In this document: positions 22,505 through 37,689 of the stretch, piece after piece | Layout of the letters: every line of letters begins with the position of its first letter | How positions within the stretch are numbered: position 1 is the stretch's first letter | Assembly: GCA_963576785.1 (NCBI GenBank) | Contig: OY756149.1 | Location: 1,178,001 to 1,242,000 of the forward strand | Reading direction: 5' to 3' | Length of the DNA stretch: 64,000 nt | Source of the DNA: Chlorophyllum brunneum | Taxonomy: Eukaryota > Basidiomycota > Agaricomycetes > Agaricales > Agaricaceae | Made by a program: the position numbers and the translations under genes | The notes under the pieces: model-generated | What the model saw: only the letters and a program-made list of their open reading frames with translations | What the model was told of the DNA's origin: nothing | The model's database searches: none

Positions 22505-25500
22505 ATGCCCAAGCAAAAGGCACCATCTCCACAAGAAATATACTGGGCACGCAAACAGGCACAGGAGGCCTATCTTCCTCCTGGTCTCATCAATCATGGA
22601 AACACCTGTTTTATGAACTCGGTATTACAGGGCGTATGTCTGGTATTTTTCTTCAGATAGGCGACATCGACTAATTACCCTTGTTTGGGAATCTTGCCGT
22701 GCATTTTGGATGCTTGAAGCTGATAGCAACACGTCTTCTCGCAGATTTGGCTCAGTTCAACGATATCCCGGATGAAGCACAGAAGCACTCGAATACTCTA
22801 TTACTTTCCCGGCGCTCTCCACAATTTACTAATGGTCATGGTCGTGGTGGTAGCTATGAAAAACCACGGGTGGATATGCCAATCGGTGACAGGTTTATTG
22901 GTCTCATGTATCGTGCTTGGAGTATTCAGTCGCAGAGGAGACGAGAAAGCCTGAGCCCCAAGTGAGTTACTTTTACTCCATGGCGTCAAATATAAACTGA
23001 TTCTCATCTGAACACTGGTAGAGAACTACTGGCCGCTGTGGGGCAGAAGTATGATCAATACCTTGATTTCGCACAACAGGATGCACATGAATTCCTTCGT
23101 ATTCTATTAGATGCAATGAGGATGGAGGAACAGGATGTGCGCTTCCCATAACTCGTCGTCTTACCCCAGCTAACGTTACAGATATAGATAATCAAGCAAC
23201 GCCAACCACCACCTCCGAAACAACCGAAGAAACGTCGGCGATCCTCTCAACCACTTCCATCCTCCTCCTCCACAGCACAACCTCAATCCATACCCAACTC
23301 TAGTCAATCTCAATCATCACCCACATTACCCCAACCCTTACCCGAATCCGACACACTAATTTCATTCTCCGACATGATTTTCGGTGGCAAACTCACCAGT
23401 ATCTTGGTTTGTCAAAAATGCAAACACATCTCACAAACCTATGAAGACTTTAACGATATCTCTCTTTCTCTCAAACCCGAAGATTATGCTGTGTTACATT
23501 CACGTAAACGTGATCGGTTCAAGAATTTCGCTAAGAAGTTGGCGGCGTTGCCGAGTACTTCTTTAGTTGCTGCCGCTAATGCTTCTAATCCAAGCACTAC
23601 CCGCGCGGGTCCAAGTAAAGGCGTTATCAAGGATGAGGGTGAGGGTGAGGTTGAGGGTAAGGGCGGTGATGATGAAACCGGGGACGGGAGTGTTGGGAAA
23701 GATACAAGTGCAAGTGGGAGGATGGGCGTTGCGTTACAGATTCAACGATCTTCGTCTGTTCCTCCATCTCCGAGAGAGAGGGAGGATCCACAAATCTCGG
23801 AAAAGGTCCTACCGCATCTTGTATCTCGAAGACGAAGTATGGAGCATCTGCAATCCGATTTGTTGGTTCAATCATCCAATGTCAACTCCGGTTCTGCTCC
23901 CAGTGACGACTCTCCTTCAGTTCTTCTTCATTCAGACGCTGTTGGTGGTGATGTCATTCTTGGAGCTCCCGATTCCAATCATGTTGTTGTGGTTAGAAGT
24001 GGAACCGCAGATAGTCCTGCGTCGACCCCAGAGCATGTGATTACAGAGGCGAAGGAAACGGAGAGTGATGGATCGAACGTGATCATTAATGGTGCTGCGG
24101 TTCTTCACCCGGGCTCTCCAGAAGAGAAACGTGTAGATTTTGTACCACCGGATAAACCCTCCAAGGACCACGGCAAAGAGAAGTCGAAGGAGAAGAAGAA
24201 ACGAGATACGGACGGCTGGTCCAAGATTGGTCGAAGAATTAGCCTAACTGTTGGAATTGGCCGACGGGAGAAAGGGAAGGATAAGGACAAGGACAAGGAA
24301 AAGGATAAGGACAAGAAACGAAGTCAATCAGCAGATCGTCGAATAGTCAGCGCTCCACCTCCAAAGACTAAACCGCCCGTCGCTACCGATCCTCCAGACC
24401 CAATACCGAACGGGATTCCACCAGTTTCCGACACGGGCGCTCATTCATCGACATCACCCCTCAGCACCAATACCGGCATCACAATCTCTGTATCCTCACC
24501 TGAAAATGTCTCCTCGCCACCCCCTTCTGTCTCCAGCGATCAAGTACAATTTCATCCCCCAATAACAACACCCGTACCCGTTCGTTCATTCTCTTCGCAA
24601 TCCTATGCCCTTCCCCGCCTCAGTACACCTCTACAATCTATACAAACGCACATGCAGACTATCAATACGCACGTACAAGCCCATGTGCAGAAAGTTAGCG
24701 GGGTTCAGAGGTCCAAAAGTCCAAAGCAACCGAAACAGACGAAAGAGGAACAAGAGTATCTGAGGAGGATATTGGCTGATGTTGGACCAACGCCTATACT
24801 CGCTTCGAGTGGTACTGGAGATGGTGGAGGAAGTGATGGTGAGTGGAGTAGTGGTGGTGGGGGAGGTAAACCTTTCACGAAACTCAAGTCAACCCCGACG
24901 CATTTGCATCTCCCAGGCAACACCAAGTCTCAGGGATCCCAGGAGGATAATACTGCGAGGGGTGAGAATGGGAAAGTGGGGACATGGCTTCCTCTAGCTG
25001 CCATGAGTCGATTTAGTGGTCTCGAAGAGTGCCTGAGGATGTTTACTGCTGTTGAAGTGTTGGATGGGGAGAATATGGTTGGGTGTCGGAGGTGTTGGAA
25101 GATTCAGAATGGATATGTGAAGGGAGACAAGGATGGAGAAGACAGTGAGGACGAAGAAGACGATGCTAAAGAGGAGGAGGGGGAGGGAAAGAAAGAGGAG
25201 AGGCTACTGGCACCCCCGGTTCAATCGTTCAACTCTGAGTCAACGACGTCCACCGCCTCAACAATGTATTCTTCAGCTCTATCCGCTGCGGACGCTGATG
25301 TACAGGAGGAGCTGGGTGGTAGACCTCCATTCAGTACGAGCGGTGTAGTGACTTCCACCCCAGCGTCCGCTTCAACACCGACACTGTCACCTTCCAGTAC
25401 AATTTTCACCTCCGACACTGATATGATCCCGGTGGCAACAGTTCGCCCTCCACTTCGGTCCAACTCCACCACAGGAGCTGATACATGGAATGAACCAACG

Positions 25501-27104
25501 CCCAAAGTTCCTCCACCTCAACCAACATCCTTGCAACCTGAGCTACGCAACTATCGGGCGCCCCAACAGCCTTCATCACCTACATCACCACGGCGCTTAC
25601 GTAGAACACCTGGAGGTCTTCCGATCCCTCGAATCTCAACGACACCAGCCCCATATTCTTCAGAGTTAGATGGTGCCATTCCTCATGCGGGTCTGGAAGA
25701 GGCTTTTGTTGATGGTTTTGGTGATCCTGGTGATGAAGAAGGAAGTGGAAATGAGACACCGGTATCGGAATCTTCCTCTAGATCGAGCACGGTACTCGTT
25801 GATATCGAAGAGGAGGAACAGGGCAGTACCGACGAAGAAGTGAAGAAGAGGAGAGGAATGATTTTCAGTGACTCGCTCATTGTTCCGCAGAGGAAACCTG
25901 GTAGATCTGGGAGACCTAGACCTACGAGGAGGGGTACGGCGAGTACGGATGAATGGGCGAATAGTGAGGCTGAGAGTGGAGCCACAAGCACGAGTAGGAG
26001 TTTGACTGGTGGTATTGGAGGGAGTGTTAGTGGCAGTGAGGAGAGCGAGAGTCAATCAGAAAGCGGGGAAGAGAGTGTATCAGAAGCGGGAGAAGCAGAA
26101 CCAACTGTTCCACCTGGACTTGGTCACTCCCATCTTGCTTCTCCTCCATTGAATTTGGATACATCACCCGGACCCGTTTTTTCTCCTTCCTCCACGCCTA
26201 TACTTGGGTCGGAATCCACACCTGTCGTAAAACCAGTCTCGAAGCCGAAAAAGAAGAAGGAAACGATTTTGCGTCCAGCGTATAAACGATATCTCGTATC
26301 AGTTCCCCCTCCAGTCCTCGTCATCCACCTTAAACGGTTCCAACAACTTAGGTCTTCGGCTTCGTCGGGATTGGCATCTTTCGCTGAGAAGCTCGCGGCG
26401 GGGTTCTCTGTGCCTCAGAGTGGGGCCGCCAGTAGGAATGGGGGTGGTGGGAGGAACGATTCGTCTGGGGGTGGTTTTGGCGGTAGTGGGTTTGGAGGGT
26501 TTGGAGGTATAGGAGGCGGTGGGTTCAAGAAGTTGGAGGATTTTGTGTCGTTTCCTGAGTGGTTGGACCTGAACCCTTTCCTAGCTCCTAGAAAGGAATA
26601 TGCTGTTTCGGTGAAGGGCAAGTCAAAACCGAAGAGAAAGGACCGGAGAAAGGATATGGAGAAAGGCAAGGGGGTGAAGGGTGATGATGAGAGATGCATG
26701 TACAGGCTTTATGCTGTTGTGGTACATATTGGGAACATGGTGAGTTTTTGGGTTTTCGTTCCGTGGTTGGAATTGTATTAACGCAGTGTTTATTTTATTT
26801 GTAGTTGGGTGGGCATTATGTTGCATATGTCGCGCTGCCAAATGAACCGCCCTCATCTGAGTTGAGGGTCAAGGACAAGGAGAACAAAGTGGAGGAAGAG
26901 AATGGTCCGCTTAGCTCACCGGATGTGGGGGACAGAGAAAGAGACGACGAAGCATCAACGAGTTGTTCAGCCCAGAAATGCGCCACTGGGCAGAAATCAA
27001 CCAAAAGGCAATGGGCGTACATCTCGGACACGAACGTTCGATTGACTTCTCTTGAAGAAGTCTTGAGAGCGCGGGCATATATTTGTATGTATGAGCGTGT
27101 CTGA
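22505..27104 (+). CDS. Ubiquitin-specific protease (USP/UBP, C19) with a very long disordered insert
   Basis: Five exons (22505-22633, 22720-22961, 23022-23136, 23188-26739, 26805-27104) total 4338 nt, 1445 residues. PPGLINHGNTCFMNSVLQG is the Cys box with the catalytic Cys. QQDAHEFLRILLDAM is the QQD box. LVCQKCKHISQTYEDFNDISLSL forms the start of the zinc-ribbon fingers, completed far downstream by GCRRCWKIQNGY. VPPPVLVIHLKRFQQL precedes the His box LGGHYVAYV, and WAYISDTNVRLTSLEEVL closes the domain. The enzyme removes ubiquitin from proteins; the finger and KRF pattern suits the USP16/USP45-like group. About 900 residues of Ser/Pro/Glu/Lys-rich low-complexity sequence sit inside the catalytic domain, in one 3.5-kb exon, including a run of DK/EK repeats near 24290. 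The long exon contrasts with the short exons of its neighbours. Confidence 0.9.
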
Positions 27105-27550
27105 TTTCATTTTTCGGGACGTTTGGCTTTCATTAACTGCATAATTGATTGAGATCATTAGTATGGCTGGCCTCAGTTTACATTCGCGATATAATGCATG
27201 ACGGTTACTACTACTGAAGACACGAACCTCTGAAACCTTCCTCGACTTCTCCAGCTGGCTTGATGTGACTCTACTCATTTGAAAACCGGGACTTTCACTA
27301 GACGCTTATGCGTCACCCCTGTGGTTTTATTAAGGGCGGTTCCACATTGTCTCAATGACCGGGTCTAACCGAGGTATGTATTCCGGAATAGTAAGAGCGT
27401 ATGTGCACTATACAAATCGATTGCTACTTTGGGTCCAATGTTTTGAGAATGAATATGTTTGTGAGAGTTCCAACTCGAACGAAAAGTAATAAACTAAAAG
27501 CCGGCGGGGAGAGACGGGAAACAGTGTAACAGCCGGACCAGGAAACCTGA
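27105..27550. other. Intergenic, converging gene ends
   Basis: No supported gene between the deubiquitinase and the acidic protein gene. Confidence 0.4.
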
Positions 27551-29229
27551 TCATAGTTCCTCTTCCTCTCCGAATGGATCCCAGTCCAGTGGTATGTCTT
27601 CTTGCTTTCGCACTCCCTTTCCTACCAACTTGATCCTCTTCGTTGGCACACCTGCCTCATCATCATCATCATCATCTGCCAGCTGATCTTTCTCCTCTTC
27701 CTCATCTTTGTCATCATGTTGACATAACCACTTCCCTTTCTTCATCTTACCCATTCGTTTCTCAATCCTCTCCATACGTTTCCGTATTGGGCGGGCCTTG
27801 ACAGGAAAAGGTGTAATAGCGGGAAGCATTATTGTCACATAACCACCCTCGTCATCCAATTCTTTGGATATCGATTTAGATGGAGAGGCGATTTCTACTG
27901 GTACACAAGAGGAGGGGCGGGGTGGAGAGGAAGTTGCGAGAGTGGGTGCGGGTGATGAGGGTACGGATGATGAGCGCGTAAGCCCTGGCGTTGAAGGATA
28001 TATCAGTGTATCGCCCTCGCTCAAGTATTCCGCATCATGGTCAAAACTTGACGTAGTACGGGAGGATGGTGTTGACTTGGGTAACACGGAACCCATGCTT
28101 TGCGCGAGGAATTTTGCAAAACCGTCTCGCGACTTGTTCCAGCATTCCGTGTCAAGTTCGGCGTCGATATCTTCAGTATGTGCATCGTCCTCGTCTTCCG
28201 TGTCACTCTTGTCCGTACCTTCGGCATCCTCCTCAATGTCACCGTCTGCGTCTTCATCTTTAATGTATTTTGGTAATGGTTTGTTGCCCGGTGATGCCAC
28301 CTTTTTCGCGGAGACAGAAAAGACGGGACGAGGAAGTGGAGGAGGGGAAAGCCAGACGCGTCCATGGGCAGAGAAAACATACGGAGTATTGGATCGGCCT
28401 TTACGTCGTGGAATGTCGGTTCGATTGATTGTGATATGGACCTGGGTTGTTAGCGAATGATGCTAGCAGTGACTGTTAGGCAATGTGTCATCTAAGTGGT
28501 AGAGGGACTCACGTAAACAATGGCGCGTCCAAGGTCAGGTCCTTTAGGCCAAGCATGCCCAACAGTGAATTCTTCTTCATCCTCCCATTTCCAATCCTCG
28601 AGCTCCTCATCCTCGCAATCTTCATCTTCTTTCTGAGCATCTTCCTCGACATCTGAGCTCAATTGATCCTCTTCAAGGTCATCTTCGTCGTCATTAAAAT
28701 AATCCTTCCTATAGCGATACGGGTTTTGCGAGCTAGACAGCTTGACCCATGTCTGACCCGATTTGATTTGACCAGGTTTGTATAGGGCGCTAAATACCGT
28801 AGCATCCTTCTTGACCTCGAAGAGGTGTTCATCAACACCCTCTCGATCGGGTAATCCACGATATAACCAAGCAATAAGACACCGCAGATGCGTGAATGTA
28901 TAGCTGAGGGGAACCTGGACAATGCGGTAAACGCCTCCCTGACGGAGATTTGCCGAACCCTTCCGAATAAACTGGAACCGCAGGGGCAGATGCTTAGAGA
29001 AGGAGGTTGACTCAGGAAGTGTCCGAGTAAGATGTTTTGTCCTTTTTCTGCCAAAGGGATTTCCTGGAGAATCGAAAGGACGTGGTGGATATGGAGTATG
29101 AGGGGTCTTCGAAGGAGTTGAAAGCAATATATGGGCTGCTGGGGTTGTTGGGAGGGAAGTAGAGTAGTGCCTGCGTTTTCTGGATGAGCTGTCGAGAGGC
29201 GTAGTGTCGAGAGAACGCTTGAGGGACAT
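27551..29229 (-). CDS. Unrecognised acidic nuclear-type protein
   Basis: Two exons, 29229-28514 and 28441-27551, joined in frame (GRAIVY then VHITINRTDIPRRKG) by a 72-nt GT-AG intron, give about 535 residues. The N-terminus is basic and Ser/Thr/Pro-rich with KRRHYS and GRKRTKHL, possible nuclear localisation signals. A folded-looking block follows (LPLRFQFIRKGSANLRQGG, VPLSYTFTHLRCLIAWLYRG, HLFEVKKDATVFSALYKPG), then TVGHAWPKGPDLGRAIVY. Two long Asp/Glu-rich tracts flank the intron and recur in the C-terminal half, which also has KARPIRKRMERIEKRMGKMKKG and ends WDPFGEEEEL. The block around TFTHLRCLIAWLY recalls plasmid pRiA4b ORF-3-like proteins, but too weakly to name it. Looks like a real, conserved-type gene; function not known. 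Confidence 0.7.
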
Positions 29230-29524
29230 GGCGGAGACCGTTCAACAGACTATGGCCACTGGTCTTTTTATAGACACACATCAAAATGTAAACGCAGTCA
29301 CGTGTGCAGCCGTGACGCGTTGCACGAGATTTCGTGTCGCAGGTCACACAGGTATCCTTCCCTGCCTGCTTGATCTCCGCTCAGGGTCTCGAGGCGACCG
29401 CTCTTCAACGGTTCAGCGTTTTGAGATTGACAGCCAGATTGACTAAAAAGCAAGCGTCCATTGTAAATGCGGAAAATTATCTCATATACAAAGGCATCAG
29501 GCCACAGCAGCGAAGCCTTTCGAA

Positions 29525-30510
29525 TTACTCCATTCCGCAAAGAATACTATAGTGTGCCTGGATGGCGAATAGTTCGACGACTCGCTCGGAAGATCCACCT
29601 GAAAGAGATTCCTCAACGATGCTATCAGAAGAAGCTGTACAAAAAACGTACCGGTCCTTCCAGTTATTAAAATCAGTTTCCGTAATGGCTTCTTTCCGCG
29701 GAAGAACGTCTTTACTGGCGCTCGATACCATTGTTGTGCTGCCTGCAGTACTTCTTGGTGAAGAGCTCAAGCTCGTGGTCAGGAAAGCATTGCCCCCCTC
29801 CGCTGCTTCAGGATATGGTAGTGCTGAAAGCAACGCCTCGAAATCAATCGACATCGTCTCAGCGGCTGCATATGCCTGAATATATTTCGCAGCCCGTTCT
29901 GCATTCTCGCATCCATAAGCACACTCGCTTTGTCGCATCTCGTAGAATATCGTGGCTTCAGGTGAAAGGAACCTCTGAGATAATAGCGCAGTGTACAGTT
30001 GTTGTTCGGCGTAGAAACTATTGCGCATCCGGAGAACTCGGACAAATTCGCCTTTGAGTACGGTCCTTGAATCCGTAACCTATTTCAATGTCTGCCATCA
30101 GACACGTCCTTTAACGTCAATGGTCAAAAAAAAAGAAAACGTACTAGTTCGTTGGCCTCAGCATGCGGCAGACTACTCATGCTTGCCACAGTATTTAATT
30201 CAGGATGAAAAGCTTCAACAAGGCTTAGCCGCTCGCAATACGAACGAACTAGGTCGTCATCTGGCCTGAGTTGTTCTCGAGAAGACTTGGCTAGGTATTC
30301 CGACTTCCATCGTCCAGTACTCTTTTTCTCTACGAAGCGGTGATAGTTGTACGTTGGCACCTCAAACCCTCGAGTGTCTGCCGGAGGTTCTTGGAAAGTT
30401 TCCTGAACAACGGAGTGTAGTGGTGGAAGGAGGATAGGTGCGCTCTGAATGCCAGCAAACCATTGATCGATTTTGCACAGCTGGTTGGGTGATAGAAACT
30501 TTGATGACAT
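29525..30510 (-). CDS. Unrecognised 306-residue protein
   Basis: Exons 30510-30145 and 30079-29525 (366 + 555 nt) join in frame through a 65-nt GT-AG intron, NELVTDSRTVLKGEF across the junction. ATG 30508-30510 begins MSSKFLSPNQLCKIDQWFAG; an upstream in-frame extension exists but lacks a better start. The sequence is helical-looking with LVRSYCERLSLVEAF, FYAEQQLYTALLSQRFL and AERAAKYIQAYAAAE, and a Ser-rich C-terminal third. No signal peptide, membrane segment or catalytic motif was recognised. Divergent from nothing close; 29-30 kb neighbours on the same strand are separated by about 300 bp. Confidence 0.6.
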
Positions 30511-33837
<3,327 letters not shown>

Positions 33838-33990
33838 GTACACTTGTACGTGAATGGTATCGGAAGTCCCAATGAAATGTTTTTGCTCGGCGTGATTTGA
33901 AGAATGAGTTCCTAATACCGTAATCCGACCCTGGGCTATAGGTGGCTATGCATTCTTGTCAGGAAATCATCAATGCATTCGCTGTTAGCG

Positions 33991-34083
33991 GGCAACATGG
34001 CCGAGTGGTCTAAGGCGCCAGAATCAGGTTACCATGGAAACCTATCTGGTCTTCGGGCGTGGGTTCGAATCCCACTGTTGTCA
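33991..34083 (+). tRNA. tRNA-Leu(CAG) with a 15-nt intron
   Basis: A 7-bp acceptor stem pairs 33991-33997 with 34076-34082 (one G-U), discriminator A at 34083. The D arm TGGCCGAGTGGTCTAAGGC is the class II leucine form. Anticodon stem 34018-34022 pairs with 34045-34049. The loop reads A-T-CAG-G, then a 15-nt intron 34029-34043, then A; the anticodon CAG (34025-34027) reads CUG codons. AGGTT and AACCT pair to give the pre-tRNA splicing helix. A long variable arm and a T arm GTGGG-TTCGAAT-CCCAC complete it. Confidence 0.93.
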
Positions 34084-34087
34084 ACAC

Positions 34088-34091
34088 TTTT
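34088..34091 (+). terminator. RNA polymerase III T-run terminator
   Basis: Four T residues begin 5 bp after the discriminator base of the tRNA gene. A run of four is the short end of what Pol III uses. Confidence 0.5.
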
Positions 34092-34345
34092 ATTGTCTGT
34101 TCTAGCTACGCGTTATTTCCACTGAAATTTCCCCCCGTAAATTTTCACTCTATGTGCTTGTGAGTCACGAATGAGAAATACTTAATTAAGGGACCAACAG
34201 CAGGTTTTCATTCACGCAAAGGAATTGCAATGGCACAGACAATGTTCAAGACAAGTATATGTAACAAGAATGCACAGGGTATCAGATATAATGTGCCACA
34301 AGAAGTGTCCACATCCATCAACAGAAGTTTCCTTTGGGTAACCAC

Positions 34346-34794
34346 TTAGAGGTTGGCGTTGATGGGCGTGCAGGCCAAGGTAACGAGGCTGTCTATAAAA
34401 TCGATTTAGCATCTCAATCATGAACTATCGTGATTTCAAGACTTACTGAAGGTGTTGCCAGAGCAGCAAGCGGGTTGAGCATTGCAGTTGTTGCCGCTAA
34501 CGCCGATGACGCTAATTGGGTTGCAGGTGAGCCCGACTTGAGCAGTCACGTCGCCGACATCAATCCCAAGCAAACCAACGAGCTGTTGAACAAGGGTGCT
34601 GCTGGAATCCTGGACCGAGTTGCCTAAGCGAAAGCAATTTTAAATGTGAAACTCGGACTGAGGAGCATCAGACCACACTAACAGCACTGGAGGGTACCAA
34701 CGTTGCACTCGTTTCCACCGGTGGGACCACCAGGAGCGGCGACAGCGGCGAGGGCGAGGGCAGAGGTAACAAAGAGAGTGACTTTAGAGAACAT
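34346..34794 (-). CDS. Class I hydrophobin
   Basis: Exons 34794-34683, 34623-34447 and 34392-34346 (112 + 177 + 47 nt) encode 111 residues. A signal peptide (MFSKVTLFVTSALALAAVAA) is followed by the eight-cysteine hydrophobin pattern: one Cys in NECNV, a CC pair split across the first intron (LQCCNSV), Cys in LTCNP, Cys in NNCNA, a CC pair in PACCSG and a last Cys in LACTP. The spacing and the hydrophobic loop between the first CC pair and the next Cys fit class I. Hydrophobins self-assemble at air-water surfaces and coat hyphae and fruit bodies. Intron positions within the Cys pattern are typical of basidiomycete members. It is a strong marker of the source lineage. Confidence 0.95.
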
Positions 34795-34902
34795 CTCGGG
34801 TGAGTTTAGAGAAAAGAGTGACTGGAAGACGGTTTTGAGAGCTGTGAGCTGTAAAACAACGAAAATGTGTTTTGATGGGGACTTGGGGTCTGATAGGTCT
34901 GA

Positions 34903-34909
34903 CTTTATA
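34903..34909 (-). promoter_or_regulatory. TATA box of the hydrophobin gene
   Basis: TATAAAG on the minus strand, about 110 bp before the ATG at 34794, within GTATAAAGTCAG. Confidence 0.5.
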
Positions 34910-35982
34910 CAGACGAAAGCCCTATTATTAGAATACACTTCAGCAGTTTGGGGCTCATCGAGATGGTGGGACGACCGTGGAATTACGGAGTTTGGACATA
35001 CTGGCCTCATGTCAGATGGCCTGAATGTTCTAACCGAATTACATATCGTGGTGAGATGGGCGCGCAAGAAATAAACCCTGCTGTAGCACGAAGTGATCGG
35101 CGAAGCTCCAGAAGCCCGTCAAATTTGAGGAGCCCATCCAGATTACATCATGAAAAATACATACTCTTCATCAAGTCTGGGTGTGATCAACCACTCGGTT
35201 GAAGAGATGGTGGAGCTTCGGCAAGTTTCTGTGATCTGCAGCCATGAATGGATTGAGGTGACCAGTTCAACTTGCCTTGAATTCTCTCCGAGTCGGTGAT
35301 CAAGCTTTCTAGTTCGTTAGCCCAGGAGTTAATCTAGAGGCGTCCTTGTTACTTCGAGCCACTGTCGAAAAGCTGGCTAGCGACAACGGCGTCTCGGAAT
35401 CATAGCTATTCCCGTGTGGAATGACCGTGAGGCCAGAGCACGCTAAGAATAGAGACTGGGTGTCATTGATTACTGGGCGCCGAGAGCTCCAAGTGGATAA
35501 AGCCCTAAACAGTGGGAAATGTTCCCGGTGTCGTCTGATGAACGCGAAGTTTTTCGTGGAAACGCAACTTGGAGAGTGTCAAGTTTCAGCAAATTTTGAC
35601 ATAATCAGAACCAGAAGCACAGGTGGGTGTGTCAAATTTCATGACATTTAGTGTAGCGCTGAGAAGAATATTATATAGAACTCCTTCCGCTTTTGAGAGT
35701 CGCCCGCGAGCGAGTGGAGTCAACCTAGCTGGAAGAGAAAAAAAACAAGTCGAGATGTGCGTTTGATTAACCAGTGCTAGAGCTTGGGAGAGCCCATAAG
35801 CGCCAAGAGAAAACAAACACAGATGAGATTTTTACGGTTTATTGACTTCTAGCTCAGGGGGTTTTATACTTGCGTCCACTTATTTCCGCAATCAAGGCAA
35901 CTACAGACAGCGAATGAGCCAATCAATGGGCGACAACGAGATTACTAAACGCACCTAATGAACGTCTGAATGTTTTTCAGTG
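34910..35982. other. Intergenic kilobase
   Basis: Upstream of the hydrophobin and downstream of the first alpha/beta-hydrolase. Short frames on both strands have no motif or splice support. Confidence 0.4.
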
Positions 35983-37268
35983 TTAAAGAAGATTAATAAC
36001 GTCGACGAGCAGCTTGGCACTCACTCTTGAGGGTGTCGATCGAGTCCCGAGTTGAAGCGTGAATGATCGGCTTCTTCGCTGATGACATCCCAAACATTCT
36101 CGCTCGTTTGTTTCCTCCAAACCCTTCAGGATACCGGCCTCCGCACTTGCCCCATCCGCCTTTACAGTCTCCTGTGTTCGTAACCATTGGTCCAGCGCCA
36201 CAAAGTATTTACAATTTGACAAACTCACCCTGAGAACCTCCCACATCCAATCGGCAACTTGGACGCCCCACTCCTCTCCCTCTCCACTTGACAGCGCACA
36301 AAATAGACTGATGTGATTGTGTCGACTCCCCACAATCATCTTGACGGGTCTACCCAAATACCATTCCAAAACCTTTTGATAATCAACGCCGATGCTGAAC
36401 ATCCACTCTGGTTCAAATTGGGCTTCGACCAACAATATCTTAGGTAAACTATCCTTGGACTTTGTGTCGATCCAATCGAGGAGGAGCGAGAGCGCTGATT
36501 GTTCTCTCGCATTTTCTTCTGTTCCCCAATACATTTCAAATACGCCGCCTTCTCTAACGGAGGGAACATGGTATGGACCCGACATCAGCACAACGCCTTT
36601 AATCCTCTTGCGAAGGTCTGAATCGATGGGAAGCAAAGTTGGATGCGTAATCAGAGTCGCGGCATGGACAGCTCCAGCTGAGTGACCCGCTATAGTCAAG
36701 GAATCAAGATCCGGGTTGGGTGTCGTCTCTGTAACAAGTTCTGATCTGTGGGTTAGTACCCATTTCATGGCAGCCAACACGTCCTCCACAGGTTTAGGGT
36801 ATTTGAATTCTGGTGCAAGGCGGTAGTCGGGGACGACAGTGATGAATCCGTGTTTCGCGAAGAAAGCACCAAGGCAGCTGTACACGAGATCGTTTGGTGG
36901 AGGGCGATTTCGGGTCCCGGAGACAAAGCCACCCCCATAGATAAAGAATAATATCGGGGTTCCTCCATCGGATGACGCTCTGACAGGAGGCCAGTAGATG
37001 TCAAGCTAGGGATGTGGTGTGTGCATCATTAGGGTTTTCGAACTTTTGATGGTCAAACGCGTACGCAGTGACGGTCAGTCTCGCCATACTCGAAGGTCTT
37101 TTTCGCAACGCTGGTAATGATTGACCGATTTTGTTCGAGCAGCGGTTGGAAAGCCTCGAGCGCTGTGACCACATGAATAAACCAGGAAGATGTCTGATAC
37201 CACTACGTACTGGCCTCCCGACTCTGCATGGGGGACACATTCCAGGGAATATTCACAAGCTGATCCAT
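35983..37268 (-). CDS. Alpha/beta-hydrolase, hormone-sensitive-lipase/esterase type (copy 1, open)
   Basis: The start MDQLVNIPWNVSPMQSREA (ATG 37266-37268) is joined by a GT-AG intron to TLEAFQPLLEQNRSIITSV, and by a second to LDIYWPPVRASSDGG, after which one long exon runs to about 36229. FFIYGGGFVSG is the oxyanion-hole loop (YGGG in place of the common HGGG), VVPDYRLAPEFKYP a family block, IAGHSAGAVHAATL the nucleophile elbow with Ser, and SRHNHISLF carries the likely catalytic His. A short last exon ends VDVINLL at 35983, or the gene stops slightly earlier depending on the final intron. These enzymes cut carboxylic esters; the substrate is unknown. No signal peptide. Two damaged relatives follow at 39.5-40.7 and 50.3-51.5 kb. 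Confidence 0.78.
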
Positions 37269-37689
37269 ATACGTCAAGATGAGATGGGGAGTGGGTGGTG
37301 CGGCTTCAGCGGAACTGAGGACCCGAGGTCCAGGTAGCCTTGTCTTTTAAAGAGGGATCAGCATGGGAAAGAGGTACTACCCCAAATCAGTCGACTCGCA
37401 ACTGCGCAACAGTCCCGCATGGTCAGAAGACTATATTAGGATTGCTGATATGCACGAATCGCATGGAGCACCTCAGTCAGCAATACACAACGCGGACTCG
37501 TATGATGCCCCCGAATAAAGGCGATATCGTAGCGATATGACCCACCTTGGTGAGAACTAGGTTGCTTGGCAACGGTCCGGGTGTGGTGCCTTCCCTAGTT
37601 CACAGTCCCATAGCCTCGAACTTGGGGGGATATGACATGAATTCAAATTTCAGTTTAACGGTTGTGCATTACATAGGTAAAAATCACGT

